Assembly: GCA_023055425.1 (NCBI GenBank)
Contig: JALGPY010000001.1
Location: forward strand, 144,919,368-144,983,367
Length of the DNA stretch: 64,000 nucleotides
Reading direction: 5' to 3'
Origin: Linanthus parryae
Lineage: Eukaryota > Streptophyta > Magnoliopsida > Ericales > Polemoniaceae
The position numbers were made by a program, and so were the translations under genes. The notes under the pieces were generated by a model. That model was given only the letters and a program-made list of their open reading frames with translations. It was not told the DNA's origin and made no database searches. Positions within the stretch are counted from its first letter, which is position 1, and every line of letters starts with the position of its first letter. Below, one piece after another: positions 21,482-32,312 of this stretch.

Positions 21482-22245
21482 AGCCTATCCGCCGTGATAG
21501 CAGCCTATGCAAATACGATCTTAAGTGATCTTCTAAAAGCCTATCTGCCACGATAGCAGCTCATGCGAATACGATCTTAAGTGATCCCTTAAAGCCTATC
21601 TGTCATGATAGCAGCCTATGCGAATGTGATCTTAGCTGATCTTAAAAGCCTATCCGCCGTGATAGCAGCCTATGCAAATGCGATTAACTGATCTTTTAAG
21701 CCTATCTGCCACGATAGCAGCTCATGCGAATACGATCTTAAGTGATCTTTCAAGCCCATCTGCCACGATAGCAACCCATGCGAATACGATCTTAAGTGAT
21801 CTTTTTAGCCTATCTGCCACGATAGCAGCCCATGCGAATACGATCTTAACTGATCTTTTAAGCCTATCTGCCACGATAGCAGCCCATGCGAATACGATCT
21901 TAAGTGATCTTTCAAGCCTATATGCCATGATAGCAGCTCATGCGAATGCGATCTTGAGAGATCTTTTCAAAGCCTATCTGCCACGATAGCAGCCTATGCG
22001 AGTATGATCTTAAATGATCTTTCAAGCCTATCTGCCACGATAGCAGCACTATACAAATGCGATCTTAAAATGATTCTTAAGTCTATCTGCCATGATAGCA
22101 ACAGTATGCAAAATGATCTTTAGTGATCTACAAAAGCCTATCTGCTGAGATGGCACCTGCACTTGAATCTAAAGTAAATCGCAAGCCTATCCGCCGAGGT
22201 AGCAAAGCTGCGCAAATACGATCTCGAACGATCTAAAAACATATC
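21482..22245 (+). repeat. 54-bp tandem repeat array of Tat-like copy 2
   Basis: About 13-14 units with a 54-bp period, for example GCCTAT at 21862 and 21916. A unit has GCCTATCTGCCACGATAGC, then AGCCCATGCGAATACGATC, then TTAAGTGATCTTTTAA. It is the reverse-orientation homologue of 8820-9792, in the same place relative to integrase. Sequence is more varied than in copy 1's central units, and units beyond 22030 are degenerate. Confidence 0.9.
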
Positions 22246-23634
22246 TGCGAATCTATTCGACAGATAGCCAATCATAGCAACAATGCAAAGTGTGAATACA
22301 ATACTACAAAAGGTGAAATTTGTCAACACGCATGCGAAATCGTAATTTGTTGTAACAAAGCAGCAAATCATATAAAGCGATTTATCATTATGAGTCAAAA
22401 TGACTTACAATTTATCTGTCTAGATAACAGCTTACAAGCGAAAAAGCTCAAATTAAGCTAGCTACGCAGCCAACATGGCTTACAATGTATCTAAGTAGTA
22501 ACTTACAAGCAGAAGTTACACATCGGGGGAATCCCAACTGGAAAAGGATCGACCTAACGGTCCTAGCAGAAGCTATGCGATACAAAGATCTGCGACCAAA
22601 GATCTATAGCAAGTAGGGTGTTCCTACGAAAGGAACCGCCCGCAGCCCGCCATGTCTACAAGACCTAGGCGACGCTATGTCTAAGATCTCAGGATCTGAC
22701 AAGGCCTCTGTCTGATCAAGATATGTGCCTGAGGAACCACCTGTTCCGGCGTATGCGGCTGTGAAGGACAGGCAAGCAGCAGCTCCAAAGGCCAGAGGCT
22801 CCTTATCCACGGAGGCGAGCACATTGGCTCGCCACCCCGAGTTCAAGAACGAGGAGGCAAGAAATTCTCCTCCGGGCATGCTGGAGGAGAATTCCGCCGT
22901 TCATTACGAGTCGGTAGCAAGGTCAGTACGGCGCTGCACCTCGTCGGAAGGCGGCCGGAAACATGACCTGCAAGCATAATAGACGAAGAAAATTCTTCGA
23001 GCAAACATGAGGTATTATCTGCATCTTCTTTATGATAGTTATAAAGATCAATAAGCCTTACGAAGCAGATCTTGGAAACTATTTATATAGCACAAAGCAC
23101 AAACTCAGGTTTCACGACGTGAAGCTGCCATGAATCAACGAAAATCAAGCGTTGAAGCCAGCAGTCGTAAGGACTCACGGCAAGCCACATTGTGGGATGA
23201 AGAACCCAAATAGCAAAAGGCAGGGTTTATATAGACCTTGTGGAGACTCTTCAGTTACCAAGATGAGTCAGCAGAACTTGAAAAGAGGGTAAGGATCAAT
23301 CACTTACGCCTTGAAAAGAGGTAACAATCAATTACCCTACTAAAGGCTACGACGATTCGGTTGCGTATCCTAATTAATGACGGATGGTCATGATACAGAT
23401 GGACTTCCCAAGGAAAGCGTGCTTATCTAATGAGCAATTAGCGCAAAAATCAAGGCAGAATATCAATTGCTGACGTCATAAATTGATATGCACAGAGATA
23501 TTCGAGCAAATCCCGGAAAGGGCAAAACGGGCATTTCAAATCTTTTTGAAAAAAAAGGGGGATAAACCCTAGCAACATTACAGTAATGTTTCAGATACTT
23601 ATTTGCTATGTTTCAGCTACTTATTTGGTACTTT
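22246..23634. other. Conserved noncoding 3' block of Tat-like copy 2
   Basis: Collinear homologue of copy 1's 7418-8780 block. It holds a hairpin with an 11-bp stem (AATTCTCCTCC at 22863-22873 and GGAGGAGAATT at 22883-22893) and a TATA box on the minus strand at about 23225-23234. Open frames on either strand are short and not shared between the two copies, so no gene is called. Confidence 0.6.
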
Positions 23635-26600
23635 TCAAAACAAGCCCTTGATCAAGGAGTCGTTAGGAGTAAACTGACGGCTCAAATTTTCCACTTGCTC
23701 CACTTCTTGCTTCAATTGCTCGCATTTGGCGTTCATCTCATGAAAGAGCTTCACAACCTCTTCAACCTTTTGTCTTTGCTGCTCTACCTTCTGCTTCTCA
23801 GCTGCGAGGTTTTGATAGCCGCGTTTCAAAGTCACTGCCGCGTGAATCAGGGTGACTCTTTTGACAAGAAACCCAAAGCCCAGCTTACCTTGAACTTTGG
23901 CGAGAAGGTTTTGGCACATGCCAAAAAGCAATTCCGCGCTCTGAGGAGAAATGGTCGCAGGTGTGGCCGCGGACAGCTGCTCTAAAATATAGATGGCTTC
24001 AGTCAGAAATAGCCTTCTATCGAAGGGGCCTATCTCCAGAGACCTCGCAAATGATTGGGGGTAGGAGAGGCGCATGCGAACTAGCCAGTCCACGTCAGCT
24101 TGCTTCAACCCTAAAGCAATGTTAGAGTCAAGTTAGACTGTCAAACTCGCAAGTAAGGAATACAAGATGCAAACAGCAAATCACGACATACCAGTTCCTT
24201 CAAGGATCTCGCGCAGAGAAGGAATGCGCATTGCTGGGGCAGTTGAGGACTGTCCTCGCTCCATTGACCTTCTATCAGCTGCGAGCTCTAACTCCTCATA
24301 GTTGGGGAGAAGAGTATAGGCCGCACCAGGTGCGATTGCAGCCCCGACATGCGAACCCCAAAAGTTCCACGCAGGAAGAGGTGCCGCAGGCTCAGTCATT
24401 GCCGGAGGCATGGCAGCAGCAGAAGTCGCAGCTTGATGAGGGATACCTTCAGGTGCGATAACGTCAGCAGCGTTCGTTCCTGTTTCCTCAGCACCAGCGT
24501 GGGCATCTTCTTCCATCAACACGGTGTCAGCTTCGGCATCATCAGAAATTTCAATGACGTCCTCGAAGGGCTCTCCTGCATATTCAGCAGCTGCGACGGG
24601 CTTCTCAGTATGAGAACTCGGCACCGGGACATAGGATGCAGAAGGTTGACTCCTTTGTTCCAGCACGGCTTCATCAGCATTACCTGCGATACAAAATACG
24701 ATGGTGAGAGGTAACTTGTACCGTATATTATTTTATTATCTTTGGTAAGCTAAGAGCGAGCACCTCCACGCGAAGGTGGGATCGCAGCATCCTCGTCATA
24801 TGCTAATGACGTGGAGCCTTGCCCTATTAATGTATCTTCATTAAGCATGTCTTTAAGATGAGCGTGACCTGGGGCGCGAAGAAACCAGTCATGATTATGT
24901 GTGGGTTGCTAAGCCTAGTTCACACATGTTGCTCAAATAATTACCTGAAGGTTCACCGCACTTGCCTACTAGCCAGCGGCGAATGTCAGCTTTTGACACA
25001 CCGTGCTTTAGCGCACCGACAATAACATCTCGGTAAGTTACTGCGAGATTAAAAATCTCACCTTCATTACCACCTGCGATTTCTTCAAAGTCTGCTTGGA
25101 CTTGCTCTAGAGCTGCTGCATCTTCTTCTGGAGCCACGTCCTCCTCTTCAACTTGAGGAGCCACCTCTTCGGAAAGCACATCTTCCTCATCAGTTGGACG
25201 CACTAAGTCGTCGACGTGTTGTTCTTCTAGGCTCCTTTTCTTCACGCGTTCGAGTTCCTCTTCTTCTCGCTTTCTTATTCTTTCAGCAGCCTCCGCATCT
25301 GTTCTCCTGGACTCGGCAAGAATGTCCTCGCTTATGGTTTCATGAGAAACACCAGAATGAGAACCCCTCTTCTGCTTCTTGGCCAAAAGGCCACTGATGG
25401 TCTCATCGTCATCATCTGCGAAGAAACAATTTGTTCAAACCAGATTGCAAAAGAGTTAAGATAATGAGAAGAGAAGTACGATTGAGATACCTCCTGACTC
25501 TTCCTCTTGTATCGCATCTCTCTCTCTGTCTCTGACATCTTCAATTCTTTCCTCTTCTTCATCTCCTTCTCTTGTCTCTCTTCTCTTGTCTCACAGCGAG
25601 CTCCTTCCGCGCTTTACTGGTCATGCGACCTTTACCTTTATCCCGGGCAGTAAGGGATCTCGCAGGAGGGGAAGTTGGAGTGCTTCTAGGGGAAGAGATT
25701 GTGATTCCTCTTTGTCTGGGCCTTTTTGATCTCGGAGCAGCAGTCGCTGTAGGAGACGGATCATTCCTGGGAGGAGACAAGGCTGGAGTATTGTCTATCA
25801 GCGAATCAGCAAAAGCATTCATGATCTCGCGAATTTTGGTCTCAACCGCGGGATCCATCTTCGATGCCAGCCGAACTGGTTGCCCTTGCCTTCTCGAAGT
25901 AATAATGGTGGTGACCAGCAATTTGGAACGCTCACCAGATGCAAACCTCCTCACATGGCACTACAACAGAAAGTGAAGTATGAAGCTTTTGACATATTAG
26001 AACTAGGAAACTTAGCGCATGCAAGAGAAATTGCTTACCTTAGCAAAAGTTTCGCTATATCTGATGACATGCGAATCACCTCTCCTGACTGCGGAAATCT
26101 TTTCATCAAGAATGATGGAGGGACACAGATGATTCTCGCGATCCAGCAATGAATAGCAACCATATTCAGACTCATCCAGGCTACAATTGGGACGAAAAGG
26201 GAAAGAATTCCTCTTGATCACAGGAGCTCTACTTGGCTGAGGGACCGACTGCGTCTCAAACCTTTTCTGCTGGGCGTTCCAGTAAGCGACCCAGTTTCTG
26301 GAATAGCCACCTTCGCGGTTACCTGGAGGTTGCTCGAAGGGAAGATTGCTCATCAAGATTGTTTTACACTCCCTAGACAATAACCGCTTGTAGCAGCCTA
26401 TGATGATAGACTGCGGCCAGATTGAGGGTGCCACTCCATCGAAGCCAAACTGGGGAGACACTCGAGTGGGATCGACATCCACGGTAATCCTCTCGTACCT
26501 AGGTGCGAGCTCACGTACATGCTCTGCAAGAGCAGGAAGGGAACCTCGCAGACACCAGCAAAAGAATTCGCGATAATGCTCGTGGAAATGCTCCCCGCCC

Positions 26601-27918
26601 TCGAAAAGGAGCTCTTCTGAGAAAGCAACAGCCTTGGAGGGATACAGTTTTGGGAACCATCGCACATTCTCAACACGCATGGCGTAAGGCCTAGCTATAA
26701 ACTCTGCCCGATTGTCGCATAGCAGGCTCCAAACGCACTTGGGGAAGTTAGTTCCGAACCATCTCGCAGCCCTGCCGCTATTACGCTCCTCCTCCGCACC
26801 TGGGGGACACCACTTGCTGGGCTTAGAAGCGAATGGGGCATAAGAGGGCGATCGCTCGAAAACCCACATGGTCAAGAAGGCAATTTTAATGAAGGTCAGT
26901 ACGTCGATGCGCCCACGCGATTCCTTCATTGCCACAACCAGTTGGTCCAACCTGTAGTACAGTGTGCCCAAGACTAAGGGGCCGAGTGCGACTTTCTGAC
27001 CGAGTGCCAATTTCACAGCAAGAGGCAGAACATGATAGAAGACCCCATCATGCGGGTGGCCATCGATTAAGTACCTCGACAACCAGTCACAGAGGAAGGC
27101 GCATAGGGTCAAGTGATAACCCTTGCCATTCACATAGTTCTTAGCCTTCGGGTTTTGACTCAGAAGCTCCTCGGTGATGCTGCTGTTCGCATAATCATGG
27201 AAAAAGTACTGCACCCACTTGTTCCAAGTATTCTTCGCAGATGTGTCAACCAACTGCCAGTCAGGAAGGACTTTTGTAGTAGTCCACCGGGTGGAAATTT
27301 TCTTCACTTCTGACAAGCACTCTTCCATCTGCTTGTATAAAGCGATCTCCGCATCCGTTCTCAAGGGACTCAAGGGATCCACCTCGCCCATGGGAGACAG
27401 ATCGTACAACATGTGCACATCTTCGAGCGTGGGAGCAGCCTCGAACTCAGCAAAATGAAATGTGTGAGTCGCAGGCGAGTAACGAGAAAGAAGGTTTAGA
27501 AGCATGGACTGGTCCAGCTTCACGGCAGCACCCTTCATAGCACGAACTGCAAGTATGCGCCAGCATCGTTTAGAGTCATGGCGTGATGAGTCAGTACATG
27601 GTCAATCCACTCATCCATGAAGTCCAATTTCTGAACAAACGCCTGAGTGGAAATCGCAGTATACAAGAAATACCCATTTTCGACTCCCAATCGAACCACA
27701 TCTTCGGAATCGATCAATTCGAGCAGGGCCGAGTTAACTGGAGGGGTTAACGTTTGCAATCCTTCACCAGGGACAGGGATTGGCAGTTTCTTCGCCTTAA
27801 CCCTAGCATGGTAGAAATCTTTGCCACCCAGATAGGGGGCTTTTCGCCACAAGGCCCGCGGAAGATCATGTATTTCTTCGACCTCCTTAATGGGTTTGGT
27901 TCCTTTTGTCTTTGCCAT
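23635..27918 (-). pseudogene. Antisense intron-containing plant mobile domain (PMD) gene carried by the retrotransposon
   Basis: Proposed exons, minus strand: 27918-26039, 25960-25491, 25415-24945, 24683-24192 and 24110-23635. Each junction has GT donor and AG acceptor, and phases fit across all four introns. Exon 1 has a PMD-like core (THTFHF then PTLEDVHMLYDL). Exon 2 is basic, exon 3 Glu-rich, exon 4 acidic and Pro/Ala-rich, and exon 5 a coiled coil (LAAEKQ, EQLKQEVE). The ATG at 27918 follows a CCGCAGGA acceptor-like site, so a 5'UTR intron is possible. Two frame breaks spoil it: near 27535 before the PMD core, and near 25560 in a GA-rich stretch. PMD proteins occur both as host genes related to MAIN/MAIL1 and inside retrotransposons. 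Here the gene lies antisense between tandem array and 3' LTR, so its introns would survive in the element's sense RNA. Confidence 0.75.
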
Positions 27919-28665
27919 TCCTGCGGAAAAGCAATAAAAAAGGGGGGAGAAATATGCACACTTTAGTTTGAATTTCAAGGTTCAGTTCAAAGCATACGAG
28001 GATCTATTGGAAGAAAGATGAACAGTCCATTGGTAATCTTCAAAATTAGAGATTGGAATCGTTTGCATTATCAGGGATTTCAAAAACCCTACATTCAAGA
28101 TCCTTATCATCTGGGGATTAAATCAAAATTGGAGTCAAAGATCGAGAGCTTCCTCATAAGTTTTCAATGGAAAATATGTTATGGGTTTGTAGATCCAACG
28201 CAGTTCAAAGCATATATCATCATATTAAACACAATTGAACAAGGCCAACCTTGTTTTGGTAAAGCTTGCTTGGATGCGCACAATTGAAGCAGACGATTGA
28301 CAAGGGAGAACTGGTGATTGATTATCTGAATCTGCTCTTGAAGGCTTCCGGGTATCATTCACTTTAAGAGCAAGAAGTGATGCTTTGCAACAATGAAGAG
28401 TACATAGTATTTATCCAAAAACAATGAATGATTGCGTCCTTTCAGTAGTCGAATCGCAACCGTCACCGTTGAATCGCGCAATTACAGGACGAGCTGACGT
28501 CACGCCTAAAACCCTAAAAGGCCAGACGGCACGACTCTAGGGGTTTAGGTCATAATGGCACGCACGGGGGCTGAACCTACATACATTTGAATTGGTGCGT
28601 GGCGGCGACGCGTACGTTGGTTCCTGCGCATGGAAGCCTATCCGGTTGTGAGTCTTCACGCGCAT
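27919..28665. other. Upstream region of antisense PMD gene
   Basis: Presumed promoter/5'UTR side of the PMD gene (minus) and noncoding end of copy 2 (plus). An 89-codon AT-rich frame at 28018-28287 (+) has no recognisable domain and is not called. Confidence 0.4.
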
Positions 28666-28676
28666 AAAGGGGGCTA
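28666..28676 (+). other. Polypurine tract of copy 2
   Basis: AAAGGGGG (28666-28673) just before the 3' LTR start at 28678 is the expected second-strand primer. Confidence 0.65.
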
Positions 28677-28677
28677 A

Positions 28678-29326
28678 TGTAGATAGTGCTTTATGAGCTG
28701 ACAGATCTTGGCCACGTGGCAATCATCCAGCACACCATATTGTGCTCCACACACACTGGATCACCAGCCGCGCTGATCCACGTGGGGGCTGCGAGACAGG
28801 GCCCTCGCATACCACTGCACGGGACTTGTAGGGACTTAGTGGTTTGGAGGCTAGAGTAAGCCCTGTCGCGTGCGAGCCAAGCCCGCACGCGACCTTTAGT
28901 AACTGCTTTTGAGAGATTTATGGCACGAGCTCCATAAACCGGTCAATCCGGTCAAACCCGGTCAACCCCATAACGGTTCCGGTATTCGCGCATAACGTGC
29001 TGTAACGGTCCCTATATACGCGGACGAACGTGCCGTTGCGGTTAAGATAATTAAGCCGCCATCGATGGGCGCATTAACCACACTGCAACGGTCACATTCT
29101 CCGTTATATATAGGACGTTAACCTTTCCATACAAAATAGAACACACCAGACATACGCGGAAGCTCTGTCAAACCCCTGTCTCTCTCTCAGACATTACTAC
29201 TGCCTTACTCTCTCCCTACACACAACCCAACTCTTCCTGTGCTATTTCCGATCCTCTGCTCTCGGTGTACACAGAGTTCTCCCTGCCGGATTCTCTTGTG
29301 CACACTGCCGGATTCTCTTGTGCACA
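28678..29326 (+). mobile_element. 3' LTR of Tat-like copy 2, with 22-bp terminal duplication
   Basis: Begins TGTAGATAGTGC as in the 5' LTR. The final 22 bases (CTGCCGG...GTGCACA) are repeated directly, 29283-29304 and 29305-29326, so this LTR is longer than its partner. The target duplication CCTCG follows the second copy at 29327-29331. Confidence 0.9.
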
Positions 29327-29331
29327 CCTCG

Positions 29332-30002
29332 ACCATAGGATCTATCATGTACGCCATGTTATGTACTAGACCAGATGTGTCATATGCCTTGAGTATGACA
29401 AGCAGATACCAATCCAATCCGGGTGAGAGTCACTGGATTGCAGTCAAGAACATCCTAAAGTACTTGAGAAGAACTAAGGATGCATTCTTGATATTTGGCG
29501 GTGAGGAAGAGTTCGTGTAAGGGGTTACACTGATGCAAGCTTCCAAACTGACAGAGATGATTTTAGATCACAGTCGGGATATGTGTTTTGCCTGAATGGA
29601 GCAGCGGTGAGCTGGAAGAGTTCCAAGCAAGAGACGGTGGCTGATTCTACAACAGAGGCTGAGTACATTGCTGCAAATGGCGCAGCAAAGGAAGCTGTTT
29701 GGATCAGAAAGTTTGTTTTTGAACTTGGTGTGGTTCCTAGCATTGTGGATCCATTTGAGTTGTACTGTGACAACACTGGGGCGATCGCGCAATCAAAGCA
29801 GCCCAGATCACACCAGAAATCCAAACACGTGCTCGGGAACTTCCAAATGATTCGAGATATTATCGATAGAGGAGACGTTCGGATATGCAAGATTCCTACA
29901 GATGAGAATCTGCCAGATCCACTTACAAAGCCGCTTACGCAGTGGAAGCATAAAGGGCACACTAGGAGTATGGGCATACGAGATGCGCCAGATTGCCTCT
30001 AG
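29332..30002 (+). pseudogene. Copia RT end and RNase H (downstream part)
   Basis: Resumes the Copia frame cut at 17728 with TIGSIMYAMLCTRPDVSYAL. A one-base loss around 29510-29520 creates a stop after GGEEEFV. The following GYTDASFQTDRDD block is in another frame and leads into RNase H (SSKQETVADSTTEAEYIAA) and the C-terminal DPLTKPL motif, ending at 30002. Nested insertions plus the frameshift make it nonfunctional. Confidence 0.88.
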
Positions 30003-30016
30003 TGCAAGTGGGAGAC

Positions 30017-31449
30017 TGTTGGAATAGATGCCCTAGAGGCAATCTAGTTTAGTATGAATTTATTTGTGGCTAGAAAATTCATTTTATTATTTATTGGATA
30101 TTTAATATAATGAAGTCCTTAGATTTACAATTGTGTTGTTTATCTTAAATATCCCTAGTCCAGTATAATGATTAATGGGACAATCATATATAGACTAGTA
30201 TGGGGTTGGATTGATATGGAGATATCATGATCCAACACATAGGTGTGCATTAAGGGTAAAGAAGCAACGGATTGACCCATCTCCGAGATGGCTACATACA
30301 CGTTATGATAAGTCACAAGTGCTTCTCGTGGTGCAATGATATTGTCATCCTTAGAATTGAAGTCGCTAGATATTCTAGTTGTGGATTGTTGTGATTTTGG
30401 TAGCGTTAAACGCTACACCGTAACTGGGTAGTTATAAAGGCGTGTACCGGATACAATAAGAAGCAAGCTTATAGATCGTAGTGGACGTAGATAGAATTTG
30501 TCCCTCCCACATAACGGGACCAAATATCCTAGGCCACTCGAGGGATAGTGCTTATAGAATGTCTGGCCAGACTCAAATAAATCAATATGGGATATTGATG
30601 TTATTTGCACGAATAAGGCTATTCCCATGTATCGAGAAACTATGTATTGGATATATGAGTGTGACTTGTATGTCTCGTGTCCAATCCGGATATAGAGACA
30701 AAGGGATGAAACAATTACTTGTACAAGGTTTGTCAAAGATGACTATTCTATTAGTTGGCTAGAATGGATGTTTTGCTAGAAACCACTCCATATTAGCAAA
30801 TTGTTGCTACCAACTAGATAGAACCTATGGGGTCACACGCTATATAGAGTTGAACTAGATTTGGGAATAAATTAATAGGATTAAATGATTAGAAGGATCA
30901 CTTTGCAACACCTTGCAAACTTAGTGGGACTAATTTGCAAGGAAGGGACTAAATTGAATTCTAGTAGGACTAGAATATGTCCTTTAGGTAGTTGGCAAGG
31001 ATTTGTTGGACTATATAAAGGACACTCCTTCCTTCCTTCCCACACTTATGACCTTATTGATCATAACTTGAGTGGGAGAGAACAAAAAGGAGAGAGCAAG
31101 CAAGCAAAGAGGAGCCCGTCGCCCCCCTTTGCCGCCGCCCGTCCCCGTCGGCCTACAAGGAGGCCGAAACCTCCTTGTTCCGTCTCGTTTTGCGTGATTC
31201 TTCTTCCTCTTCCTCATTCCGGGCTAGCACCAAGGATTGGAAGATCTAGGATTCAACTCTAGGCGTGGATCAACTATAGAGAACGTGACACAATTCGCGT
31301 TTGAAGTCATCAAAGGAGAAACCCTAAGGTGTGTTATTGATTTCTCCCCTTACCATCGTTATATCTCTTGACTTGTGATCCTCGGAGGGTATTGCATGGA
31401 TTATGTTTGTTTGTGTTTCCGTTGCGCGTCCATGAATCAAAACCTTACA
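30017..31449 (+). mobile_element. 3' LTR of Angela/Tork-type Copia element
   Basis: Begins TGTTGGAATAGATGCCCTAG, a start typical of Angela/BARE-type LTRs, directly after a purine-rich AAGTGGGAGAC tract (30006-30016). A TATA box (CTATATAAAGG) is at about 31011-31021. I place the end at TTACA (31449), after a CCGTTGCG-type terminal segment; this end is less certain than the start. The 5' LTR lies beyond copy 1 and outside the window. Small frames inside are not genes. Confidence 0.75.
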
Positions 31450-31869
31450 ATTTATAGGGTGTATTGATATTAAGGGAGTATTAATTGTATAGGAAGAATT
31501 ATGTAACAAGTTTGTTTGCACAAGTATAAATAGGGGTATTAAGACTATAGTTTTCATGGTGGGATTATATTTTATGCATATAGGGGTATAAATAATAAGG
31601 AGGGGGGGGGGGGGGGGTAAAATCCCCCTTGAAGTTATCCCTACATCTAACACCAGTTATAACCCCCTACTGGTATTATTATTACTGTACCCTTTCTTTA
31701 TTCTTGCATCAAACATGGTCTTAGAAATTTAACTCGTGTTGTTAATTTGGGGATATGGGTCTCACAAATGCATATTACGGGGTTGTAGTGGGAAATGGGA
31801 AGTGTAGAAGATATTTTGTCTCAAAATGCATTTTGCAGATTGGTTTTGAGAATTACGTCAAATCACATA

Positions 31870-31940
31870 TCTACCCGGATTCGAACCCCGAACATCATTC
31901 AGTGTCTTCTAGTGATCTACCACTGAGCTGACACTCATTT
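31870..31940 (-). ncRNA. tRNA-like Pol III promoter: SINE head or tRNA pseudogene
   Basis: On the minus strand TCAGCTCAGTGG (31931-31920) fits box A and GGTTCGAATCC (31887-31877) is a perfect box B, with about 32 bases between. The acceptor arms do not pair well and no clear anticodon arm forms. It is therefore a tRNA-derived SINE head or decayed tRNA rather than a working tRNA gene. A SINE body and tail are not clearly delimited. Confidence 0.5.
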
Positions 31941-31995
31941 GCATTTTGCAAATAGGTATAGTGTCTATGATCCAAATTTTTAATTTTTTTTGTTC

Positions 31996-32205
31996 AATGT
32001 TTACAGGTAAAGTCAATAGACACTAGGTCACTTTGACCCGGTAATTTGGATTCCAAAATGACATAATTTTTTTGATAATTTTTTTATTATCTTGTAGACT
32101 AAAAGTTACTCTACGACACTTCGAAAAAATTATCTAAAAATTACAAAGCTTTGCTATCTAAATTGTCGGGTCAAAGTGACCCAATAAATAGTGGTAAAAG
32201 TCCAA
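31996..32205. mobile_element. Diverged MITE with TTTGACCCGG / CGGGTCAAAG core
   Basis: An imperfect long inverted repeat: GGTCACTTTGACCCGGTAATTTGG near 32021 pairs with GTCGGGTCAAAGTGACC near 32165, around a TGTAGACTA...TACTCTACGACAC-type centre. It shares this core with elements at 39603, 41170, 61540 and 62108. Outer ends are eroded. Confidence 0.5.
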
Positions 32206-32312
32206 ATTGTGCAAAAGAGGTGGAACCGAGTTATTTAAATTTTTGGGGCTCGCAAGTCTTTCCCCCGAGTACCCTTTTAAAGGTTCCGACCCTTCATTTG
32301 CACACTCTACAA

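Larger units (their letters stand above)
17729..29326 (+). mobile_element. Tat-like Gypsy element copy 2, complete but internally deleted
   Basis: Element of about 11.6 kb bounded by LTRs 17729-18356 and 28678-29326 with 5-bp CCTCG duplications. In order it holds a tRNA-Trp-type primer site, partial gag, RNase H/integrase remains, a 54-bp tandem array, a conserved noncoding block, an antisense PMD gene, a polypurine tract and the 3' LTR. By eye the two LTRs differ at about nine positions plus one small gap over some 627 aligned bases, so the insertion is fairly young. RT is missing, so the copy is non-autonomous. Confidence 0.92.
31450..32312. other. Intergenic DNA with G16 run, tRNA-like promoter and MITE core
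   Basis: No gene seen. Contains a run of 16 G (31602-31617), a tRNA-like segment (31870-31940, minus) and a diverged member of the CGGGTCAAAGTGAC MITE family (about 31996-32205). Confidence 0.5.

Noticed and set aside
31870..31940. Functional tRNA gene
   Set aside because: Box A and B fit but the acceptor and anticodon arms do not pair, so a SINE head or pseudogene is more likely.
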